Source of the DNA: Phycisphaerae bacterium
GTDB lineage: Bacteria > Planctomycetota > Phycisphaerae > Phycisphaerales > SM1A02
Length of the DNA stretch: 64,000 nt
Direction: 5' to 3'
Assembly: GCA_016795035.1 (NCBI GenBank)
Contig: JAEUIT010000077.1
Coordinates: forward strand, 26,653 to 90,652
Under the pieces are notes generated by a model. The model did not search any database, had not been told where the DNA came from, and saw only the letters and a list, made by a program, of their open reading frames with translations. Both the position numbers and the translations under genes were made by a program. Positions within the stretch are counted from its first letter, which is position 1, and every line of letters begins with the position of its first letter. This document shows positions 42,145-48,434 of the stretch, in pieces.

Positions 42145-42405
42145 GCCCCCCTCGCCCTGAACGGGGCGACTCCGGCAATCCATCGTCATTGGACAACGGC
42201 CCGCATTTGCGGGCCGCTGTGCAATGCCGATGGGCGGACTCGAACCGCCGACCTCCGGGTTATGAAGGGGGAGGAAGTTGTTTTGCCGCAAGGAGTTGCG
42301 GAGGAAGAGCAGCGGGGGCCTCAGCACGACGCAGCCGCGATTGACGATTGGATTCGTAAGTGCCCGGTGGAATTGTCGGTCCGCGTGATTGATGCCATCA
42401 CGTTG
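42145..42405. repeat. Direct repeat 2, right end of the 12-kb island
   Basis: About 260 bp matching 30048-30300 in the same orientation. It contains the hairpin ACAACGGCCCGC / GCGGGCCGCTGT (one mismatch) and the tRNA 3' half at 42225-42266. The 230 bases from here to 42633 hold no supported gene. Confidence 0.8.
42225..42266 (-). other. tRNA 3' half, attachment-site remnant (right)
   Basis: Minus-strand TTCATAACCCGGAGGTCGGC, a perfect T-arm (GGCGG TTCGAGT CCGCC) and CATCGGCA. It differs from the left copy at the anticodon-loop position (CAT versus CAC) and in the T-stem. No 5' half is adjacent. The T-arm is intact here and mismatched on the left, so this copy is closer to a functional tRNA. 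Confidence 0.7.
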
Positions 42406-42633
42406 TTAGTTGGGTTGGACGAGTAGTCGGCCGCCACGCATTCTGTCTTCAGGCGCGGTCGTCGCGCGCTCCGCGGGGCGACCAGCTGCGGCTCCATTCG
42501 TCGCCTTGCGACGCATGTTAGATTGCAGGCCACACATAACGCGAGTGTTTCGATGACGCTGGGAAATTCGAACGGCTCGGCCGTAGAAGCCCCCACGAGC
42601 CGATGTCGCGAGGATTCGCGTAAGGGTGATGAA

Positions 42634-43071
42634 TCACCTTCCACGAAATCGACGTGCCAACGTGCGCCAGAAGCTCGAGGGCGGTACCGACGGCTTCGGA
42701 GGTGCCGCGACCTTGGCAGCTGTCCCAGGCTGCTCTGCGGCTTGAAGGTACCGCCTCTTCTGGACGGCATCGCGTTCTCTCCCTACTTGAATCTGCTGAC
42801 GGGTCCACTTGCCAGCCCATTGGACCTTGTTGCGCCGGATCCAATAGTGCGATTCACAGGGGAAACTCCAGTTGCCGATCGACGGTTCTAGCGACACCGT
42901 CTCGCCGTCGAAGAGGAGCTTCCAGTCGGTGGGCGTGAGCGGGGTGACGACCTCGTAGCCACACCCACAGCAGCACTTGTGCGCCACCGTGGCGTAGACC
43001 ACGGACACGTACAGCACGCCGTCCTGAAGCTGCTCCGGTACGAACTCGACGAACTGGTGAGTGACCTTCAT
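42634..43071 (-). CDS. DUF6527 protein of the ubiquitin-like operon
   Basis: 145 aa from ATG 43071 (MKVTHQFVEFVPEQLQDGVL). The central motif AHKCCCGCGYEVVTPLTPTD, then WKLLFDGETVSLEPSIGNWS and CESHYWIRRNKVQWAG, matches DUF6527 as I remember it, with clustered Cys suited to zinc. The family travels with ThiF-type E1 and multiubiquitin genes in bacteria (I recall the name BubE for it, unverified). Role unknown; a target adaptor or peptidase accessory is possible. The start overlaps the E1 stop by ATGA. The tail is basic and Pro-rich. Confidence 0.85.
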   Translation of the reverse strand: MKVTHQFVEFVPEQLQDGVLYVSVVYATVAHKCCCGCGYEVVTPLTPTDWKLLFDGETVSLEPSIGNWSFPCESHYWIRRNKVQWAGKWTRQQIQVGRERDAVQKRRYLQAAEQPGTAAKVAAPPKPSVPPSSFWRTLARRFRGR

Positions 43072-44258
43072 CCGGGCGGGCATGGATTGTCCTCGTTGGT
43101 CAGCGTATTTCCGTCGATGGTGTACGCGCTGAAATGCTCTTGCTCGAGATCGGCGTAGAAGCCGCGGACCTTCTTCCACTTGATCACCGCCAGCGCGGCA
43201 TTGAGCGCATTGAGGTCGGCAATCTGAATGTTCTTGCAGTACTCGTTTGTCCCACCACCGGTGAACGGAACTCGACCCTTCTCATGGACGTGCGAGCGTT
43301 GCATCGGCGTGCTCGTCGTCACTCGCACTATGCCGAACAGCTTGCTATCGATGCATTGAACGCCGAGACCGACGTCGATGAACGGGATGTTCTCGGCCTC
43401 CAGGTGTGCAACGATGGGACGCTTGGCCTCGCCGTCATCCATGCACAGGAAGACGAAGGTCATGTCGTTGAGCTGATCAAGATTGGAACCATCCACAAAG
43501 CAGTCGTGCGCGACGATCTGTCGACGCATCCTCGAATACTGAGTTTGAAGGTAGTCCACCTTGCGGGGCTGGCTCTGGAGCTCCTGAAGGGAGGGAGCGC
43601 CCGGCGACCGAAAGGCGTTGTGCTGCGAAAAGATGTCATGGTCGAAGAGATGGATTTCGCGAACCGGTGTCTTAGCCAAGAGATCCAAGACGTATGAGCC
43701 GGTTCCGCCCAACCCGAGGATTGCTACGCAGTCGCCTTCCAGCTTGGCGTTAAGGCACGAGATACCGGCCCGGCTGGACGCGGTGTCCAAATACACGAAT
43801 ACAGAGTCATCCGAGTCGGCCTGGATTGCCGGGAAGGTCGTCGCGGTAACGCCGGGGTCAATTGCCCGTGCGGGAGCGGACAAGATGGCGACGTAGGTGA
43901 CCATCTTCTCATAGTGGTCTTGGTAGCCCCCGTTGGGCTTACTGGAGAAAGAGTGCTGAGTCACGATGCCGTTACCCAGATCCTGTTGTTCGCTCTGGTG
44001 ACGGATCCGCTCGATCGGCGCACCGAGTGAGTCGCAGGGATGTTCGCCCATGAAGTGCGCAACGTGCGTGCCCGGCTTGGTCGTCACGTTGCCCGCGAGA
44101 GACAGCTCGGAGACCAGTGTTCCGAACTGCACCTCGCGCTTCGCGTTCGCGTAGGGCACGTGTTTGACCAGGAGGTGATTGGCTCTTACCTCCACGTCGT
44201 ACCCCTCGTCCCGCAGGCGCTTCAGGTCGGGATTACGACTTATCAGTTGCTGTGACAT
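43068..44258 (-). CDS. ThiF-type E1-like adenylyltransferase with N-terminal DUF6791
   Basis: 396 aa. Residues 1-175 (RNPDLKRLRDEGYDVEVRAN, HFMGEHPCDSLGAPIERIRH, YYEKMVTYVAILSAPARAID) match DUF6791. The Rossmann E1 domain follows: AILGLGGTGSYVLDLLAKTP (about 178-197), REIHLFDHDIFSQHNAFRSP with the ATP-contacting Asp and Arg, and FVFLCMDDGEAKRPIV. This domain adenylates the C-terminus of a ubiquitin-like protein, here presumably the multiubiquitin protein encoded just upstream (26-nt overlap). No separate E2 or JAB gene is adjacent; the conserved GEHPCD in DUF6791 is a candidate extra thiol site, which is speculation. Confidence 0.92.
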   Translation of the reverse strand: MSQQLISRNPDLKRLRDEGYDVEVRANHLLVKHVPYANAKREVQFGTLVSELSLAGNVTTKPGTHVAHFMGEHPCDSLGAPIERIRHQSEQQDLGNGIVTQHSFSSKPNGGYQDHYEKMVTYVAILSAPARAIDPGVTATTFPAIQADSDDSVFVYLDTASSRAGISCLNAKLEGDCVAILGLGGTGSYVLDLLAKTPVREIHLFDHDIFSQHNAFRSPGAPSLQELQSQPRKVDYLQTQYSRMRRQIVAHDCFVDGSNLDQLNDMTFVFLCMDDGEAKRPIVAHLEAENIPFIDVGLGVQCIDSKLFGIVRVTTSTPMQRSHVHEKGRVPFTGGGTNEYCKNIQIADLNALNAALAVIKWKKVRGFYADLEQEHFSAYTIDGNTLTNEDNPCPPG

Positions 44259-44724
44259 TGAAGATCATCCCGTTCTTGATGCGGACCGATTCTCCGTCGA
44301 TGAGCGTCCCCTGGAGATTGCCTGACGGGCCGTGCCTGTAGGTGATCGTGAAGACCCAGTTCGGACCGTTCGGGATGGGGTCGAATGCCAGCGCAACCAC
44401 CTGCATAAAGGTCAGCTTGGATCGGTGAACCTTCTTCGGTCGCCCGTTGACGATGACGGCGTAACCCTTCGCATGCCCTTCGGTGCTGTAGAAGCGCTCA
44501 TCTTGGTGGATGCTCACCTGCTCGGCGTCGTTCGAGATCAACAGATCTTCGTAGTTCCCCTCCACTTCTCGATAGAGGAGGTGGTCGGGAGGGAGCCGTC
44601 CGAGGTGGTACAGATCGCGGCCCGTTGTCGGATCAGGAGAATTGACGGCTCGACGGTCGACGTGGATCCGCACTTCACTTTTCGACGGGGCCGCGCTGTC
44701 GGGATCTTGATTTTCCGTGTTCAT
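44233..44724 (-). CDS. Multiubiquitin-domain protein (two ubiquitin-like domains)
   Basis: 163 aa from ATG 44724 with AAAGGA upstream. Domain 1 (about 18-80): VRIHVDRRAVNSPDPTTGRD, then HLLYREVEGNYEDLLIS. Domain 2 (about 88-163): YAVIVNGRPKKVHRSKLTFM, QVVALAFDPIPNGPNWVFTI and GTLIDGESVRIKNGMIFNVT, ending TDKS. Domain 2 is the canonical bacterial multiubiquitin repeat; domain 1 is divergent. There is no C-terminal Gly-Gly, so conjugation as in eukaryotes is not obvious; the protein may be processed or act as a non-covalent partner of the E1. First gene of the operon, divergent from the sigma factor operon. Confidence 0.9.
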   Translation of the reverse strand: MNTENQDPDSAAPSKSEVRIHVDRRAVNSPDPTTGRDLYHLGRLPPDHLLYREVEGNYEDLLISNDAEQVSIHQDERFYSTEGHAKGYAVIVNGRPKKVHRSKLTFMQVVALAFDPIPNGPNWVFTITYRHGPSGNLQGTLIDGESVRIKNGMIFNVTATDKS

Positions 44725-44973
44725 AGAGGCGTTGTCCTTTCTCTCCGACCGGTGTGCTGGGGTCGGACGTCGGGCCCAGACCGTGGGCTTCCCACGTCGG
44801 GTCGTCCCTGGCATCAGCCCTCGACCGGTTATGCGTTGCGGCGTTACACGCGCATCAGGTAGCCTTCCCAGTGGAGAATTGACATCGACGGCCCGGCGCC
44901 TTGGAGAGCCGGGATGTAACGGCTCCCCGCACAACCAATGCATGGTCGATGGTTCCACGAGGACACTGGTTCG
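44725..44973. promoter_or_regulatory. Divergent control region between ubiquitin-like and sigma/protease operons
   Basis: 249 bases between two divergent first genes must hold both promoters. CCGGTTATGCGTTGCGGCG and CGCATCAGGTAGCCTTCC are seen, but no clear -35/-10 pair or palindrome is visible by eye. Confidence 0.4.
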
Positions 44974-45642
44974 ATGGCCAAGAGCACGCCGAAGGCCAAC
45001 CTAGAGGAGGACCTCACACTCAAGTTGTGGGAAGGCGATGAGTCTGCGAAGGGTGAGTTGCTTGTCCATTGGGGGAACAAGCTCGTCGGGGCCATCCGGA
45101 AGTCGTTCCCGACGTTATCGGCGGAAGACTGTGAGGACGTGGTGTGCGAAGCAATCCAGCGATTCTGGATGTGGCGGGAGAAGTTTGACCCAGGCTTGAG
45201 CTCGATCGGTTCCCGGCTGTACTGGTTCGCTAAGCACGTGGCGATGGAGTTCAAGTCGGGGCAGTTGAAGAGGCACCAAGCCCGCATCCGGGAAAGAGGT
45301 GTCGATGCAGAGTTCTTCGACAACATCGTGGCACCGGTCGAGGAGCCCGAGCCGCCCGACGATCAGGGGAAGTCACCGTCTCCCGTGCAGCGCGCACTTC
45401 GGGAGTGTTTCGCGACTCTCTCCGTGCTGCAGCAAGACATCCTTCAGGCGTACGGCGATGCGGGGCTGTACGAGCTCGACGCTGCGTCCTTGGGGGTGGA
45501 ACTGGGGCAGAAGCACAAGAGCGGCGTCCCGATCCCTGCTGGCACCATTCGGACTAACAAATCGCGGGCGTGGGATGCGATGGACCTGTGCATGAAGAAG
45601 AAGCACTTCGACTTGGCAGCGCTGGGATACTCCAATGAATAG
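44974..45642 (+). CDS. Sigma-70-like (ECF-type) sigma factor of the accessory region
   Basis: 222 aa from ATG 44974 (MAKSTPKANLEEDLTLKLWE); an ATG at 44938 is possible. Region 2-like LFVHWGNKLVGAIRKSFP-type sequence is followed by LSAEDCEDVVCEAIQRFWMW, SRLYWFAKHVAMEFKSGQLK, and a region 4-like helix pair (ECFATLSVLQQDILQAYGDA, GTIRTNKSRAWDAMDLCM). It is diverged from the core ECF sigma at 13.4 kb. Divergent from the multiubiquitin operon, and first of three overlapping genes ending in a protease. It may direct the divergent operon's transcription upon damage or infection; that is inference. Confidence 0.8.
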   Translation: MAKSTPKANLEEDLTLKLWEGDESAKGELLVHWGNKLVGAIRKSFPTLSAEDCEDVVCEAIQRFWMWREKFDPGLSSIGSRLYWFAKHVAMEFKSGQLKRHQARIRERGVDAEFFDNIVAPVEEPEPPDDQGKSPSPVQRALRECFATLSVLQQDILQAYGDAGLYELDAASLGVELGQKHKSGVPIPAGTIRTNKSRAWDAMDLCMKKKHFDLAALGYSNE

Positions 45643-46003
45643 CAAGCAGCCCAACATGCGACGTGACGCGTTGCTCCGTCGGGCCCTCGTCCCCAAGGGC
45701 TACAGACCAACGAAGGGCGCGGACGTCGATGGTCTTTTGGACGCGATGAACGCGACGCCGATGGATGAAGAGACCAAGGCGCGAATGCTGCGTAAGATCA
45801 ACGGGCTGCAGGCGACTTTTCCTGATCGCTCGTTCGCGCCACGGATCGCGTCGTCGGAGCTGTCCGAGACGGAAAGAGAGCTCGTCGCGATGTACCGGGC
45901 GAAGAACAAAGAGCTGCCCCCGGACCTCGCTGAAAAAGTCAAAGCGATGGAAGCCCGCGCCGCTCAACGCCCGCAATCCGGTGAGGAGTCCGCGGGTGCC
46001 TGA
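45635..46003 (+). CDS. Small hypothetical protein between sigma factor and ImmA-type protease
   Basis: 122 aa, highly charged and helical (GADVDGLLDAMNATPMDEET, KARMLRKINGLQATFPDRSF, ETERELVAMYRAKNKELPPD). The helical charged make-up would suit an anti-sigma factor or protease substrate. Overlaps the sigma factor by 8 nt and the next gene by 8 nt, so the three are translationally coupled. By analogy with ImmA-cleaved repressors it may be the regulated target; no family recognised. Confidence 0.7.
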   Translation: MNSKQPNMRRDALLRRALVPKGYRPTKGADVDGLLDAMNATPMDEETKARMLRKINGLQATFPDRSFAPRIASSELSETERELVAMYRAKNKELPPDLAEKVKAMEARAAQRPQSGEESAGA

Positions 46004-46877
46004 GCCGCTTTGGAAATCGCGGCAAGTCGCACGGAATGCGGCCCTCGCAAAGGGCGAAGAGATCGCGAAGATGAGCGGCTTTGCGACAGGCCCCGTCGAC
46101 CCATTCAAGATTGCCGAATCCGAATGCGGACAGATTCACCTCGAGGGTGACGACTTTCGTGACGCGTTCGACGGGAGGTTGAGCTACCACGACGGTCGGT
46201 TCCTCCTCATCTACAACACGCGGTACAATGTATGGGCACGCAACGGAGCGCACCACCCGAAGGTGCGCTTCACGGTTGCGCACGAACTCGGGCACTACTT
46301 TCTCGATCGTCACAGAGAGTTTCTCGTGAACCGACGGTTACCCATCGAGTCATTCACCGAATTCGAATCGCAGCATGAAGTGGAGCGTCAGGCCGATGGA
46401 TTCGCGGCTGGCCTGCTGATGCCGGGGTACCTCGTCTCACCGATCATCAACTCCGACGCCGAGGCGACGGTCGAGTCTATCAAGCTGGCGGCCGATCGAT
46501 TCGACGTTAGTCTGACCAGCATGATGGTGCGGTGGGCGCAGCTATCGCACTTCCCCTGCGCGACGCTCTGTATTCGTGACGCTCGAATCCAGTGGGGGTT
46601 CGTTTCCGATGCTTTTCGCAGCTGCGGCTTGTGGAAAGCCAAGCGGGCGGTCGCGATCAGCGGCTGGGATGCGAGAGCGTTTCTCGCCGAAGACTCGTCG
46701 TGCGGGACCTTCAGAGAGGGCAGCGGAACGGGGTGGGCCGCCGACTGGCTTGAGGGTGAATCCGACCCTGTCGACGTTCAGGAGTCGTATCTCGCTATCC
46801 CGTACAGCCGTTGCATGCTTGTGTTCTTGACCGCGGAGGAGAGTGCGCTTGCTAAGTACCGTGAGGACGACGATTGA
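45996..46877 (+). CDS. ImmA/IrrE-family metallopeptidase
   Basis: 293 aa from GTG 45996 (VPEPLWKSRQVARNAALAKG). The zincin motif VRFTVAHELGHYFLDRHREF (HELGH at about 96-100) and the downstream ligand helix EVERQADGFAAGLLMPGYLV are diagnostic of ImmA/IrrE. LAADRFDVSLTSMMVRWAQL is the usual C-terminal helical part. The C-terminal 100 residues (KRAVAISGWDARAFLAEDSS) are an added sensor-like domain. These proteases cleave a repressor or anti-sigma in response to a signal. Here the partner could be the 122-aa protein. Confidence 0.92.
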   Translation: MPEPLWKSRQVARNAALAKGEEIAKMSGFATGPVDPFKIAESECGQIHLEGDDFRDAFDGRLSYHDGRFLLIYNTRYNVWARNGAHHPKVRFTVAHELGHYFLDRHREFLVNRRLPIESFTEFESQHEVERQADGFAAGLLMPGYLVSPIINSDAEATVESIKLAADRFDVSLTSMMVRWAQLSHFPCATLCIRDARIQWGFVSDAFRSCGLWKAKRAVAISGWDARAFLAEDSSCGTFREGSGTGWAADWLEGESDPVDVQESYLAIPYSRCMLVFLTAEESALAKYREDDD

Positions 46878-46954
46878 AAAAACTCGGCGAGTCCGCCGCT
46901 CGATATGGGTCGTGCGGCGCGCGGTCGGCGGAGTCGCGACTACACGGTATCCGT

Positions 46955-47935
46955 CTAATGGGACTCGGAGTCAGCTTCATTGTTGAGTCGATCGCACACC
47001 TCCCGGAGCAGCGCAGTCACGGCCGCAGCGGCGCCTGTGCGATAGAAGCCGAGGTACTCGGGGTGACTCCAGCCGCTGCGAAAGACCAGTCCAGCCAAGT
47101 CAGGAAACTGTCTGAGGATCCCGTCCTGAGAGAGCACTCCGTCGTGATCCGATGCGAGGTCTCCCGTGTTGAACGAAGGCGGTCGATACACGCGCTGGCC
47201 TTCAGTGCCGAATGCCGTCGTCCAGAGCGTTCCCGATCCCCGCGTGTTCGTGTCCCGGTCGACAAAGCAGGGGCGTGTCGCCTCTCGGTGCGTGCAGCCG
47301 AGCCCGATTTGATTGACGTCGCAGAACAACACCGTGGGACCCAGCTTGAGCTGTCCTGGTTTCACTAGGCTGCGGAGCTTCTCGATCAGGCACTCAATGA
47401 CCGTGTGCAGGGAATGGGGGTTGATTGCGTCGCCAATCCCCGCGACGGGCTGAATCTCCTGTTCCGTGACGCTCAGTCTCGTTCCTGCCTTGATCTCCGA
47501 CTCCTGACGGAGCTTTCCGTCAAATCCGTCCCGGAAAATGCACGCATACTTCATATCCCCACCCCTCATGCTGATCGCCTTGACCTCCGCATACAGTTGA
47601 GCGCCCGCCAACTCAATCTGAAAGTCGGGTTGTTGAGTCAACGTTTGGGGGACCCGCTCGATCATGATGCCCCAGTCCTTCAAATCATAATATATGCGTG
47701 CTTCAGCGATTGTGTTATGCAGCTGGCGAATGTGAGCGACGTCTTCTATTCCGCACGGCAAGTTGTTTTGAAGGGTGCGGCATACGTCGCGAGCGTACTT
47801 GTCGGTCCCCGTCATCTGCTCCAACCGCTCAACGAATTTGTGGTCCAGTTCGATCAGTAGCGGCGACGTTCCGTACGTTTTCGAATCCTGCGTCAGTTTA
47901 AGCAGAGAGCATGCGAGCGAGGGCTTGTGGTCCAT
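46955..47935 (-). CDS. Solitary protein with PD-(D/E)xK-like nuclease signature
   Basis: 326 aa from ATG 47935, with AAAGGAG 6-12 nt upstream. No family recognised. NTIAEARIYYDLKDWGIMIE, then QQPDFQIELAGAQLYAEVKA, supplies Glu79, Asp104 and Glu117-x-Lys119, the classical order and spacing of a restriction-endonuclease-like core on a helix and two strands. The C-terminal half (FCDVNQIGLGCTHREATRPC, LRQFPDLAGLVFRSGWSHPE) resembles the long tails of NERD-like or RmuC-like nucleases only superficially. It stands alone, convergent with the ImmA gene. Nuclease role inferred from the motif. Confidence 0.65.
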   Translation of the reverse strand: MDHKPSLACSLLKLTQDSKTYGTSPLLIELDHKFVERLEQMTGTDKYARDVCRTLQNNLPCGIEDVAHIRQLHNTIAEARIYYDLKDWGIMIERVPQTLTQQPDFQIELAGAQLYAEVKAISMRGGDMKYACIFRDGFDGKLRQESEIKAGTRLSVTEQEIQPVAGIGDAINPHSLHTVIECLIEKLRSLVKPGQLKLGPTVLFCDVNQIGLGCTHREATRPCFVDRDTNTRGSGTLWTTAFGTEGQRVYRPPSFNTGDLASDHDGVLSQDGILRQFPDLAGLVFRSGWSHPEYLGFYRTGAAAAVTALLREVCDRLNNEADSESH

Positions 47936-48156
47936 CGAATTCTCCTTTGAGCATTAGCAGCGACGACGCGCACAGCCCCGTACCGCTGAACTAGTTCTTG
48001 CAAGTCCGCCTCTCCCTCAGCGGCGCGACGTTGTATCGCTGCGGTCGTCAAAGCCACTGTAGGGAAGATTCGTCCACGCGGCGTCAGCGTTCGATACTGT
48101 GCGAGTCCTCCGAAGCGAGCAGACCTGGCGACACTGCGGCTCGACCGCTTGGTCAC
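47893..48156 (-). CDS. Possible small protein overlapping the nuclease-like gene
   Basis: An 87-aa reading from GTG 48156. The middle (ARFGGLAQYRTLTPRGRIFP, TVALTTAAIQRRAAEGEADL, QELVQRYGAVRVVAANAQRR) reads like a small helical DNA-binding protein or antitoxin. It runs 43 nt into the next gene and covers its ribosome-binding site, which is odd. Could be chance. Confidence 0.3.
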   Translation of the reverse strand: MTKRSSRSVARSARFGGLAQYRTLTPRGRIFPTVALTTAAIQRRAAEGEADLQELVQRYGAVRVVAANAQRRIRWTTSPRSHALCLN

Positions 48157-48434
48157 GCTGGGCGCGTGGGGCCGATGCGACGCTCGGAGCACGTTGCGAC
48201 TTACCCTCCGAAGGGCCGAATCTCCGGTCGAGAAGCGGCCCGACACGTCAGGTACGGCCCGAGAGTTAGTCGAGATCCTCCGCTCGGCGACGCCGTCGCC
48301 CGCCCGGGGGTGCTGGGGTGGTCCTGCGCCGACGACAAGACGATGGAGCTCTCACCCCGGCGGTCGATGGCCTCATGTAGACTTCGATCGGCTGGCAGCG
48401 CCCCTCAAGCCGCCACTCAGACGCCCCTCCCGCT
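48157..48434. other. Upstream region of the type III restriction genes
   Basis: Together with the uncertain small frame on its left, almost 500 bases here lack a supported gene. It must contain the promoter of the restriction gene. No repeat or hairpin stands out. Confidence 0.4.
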
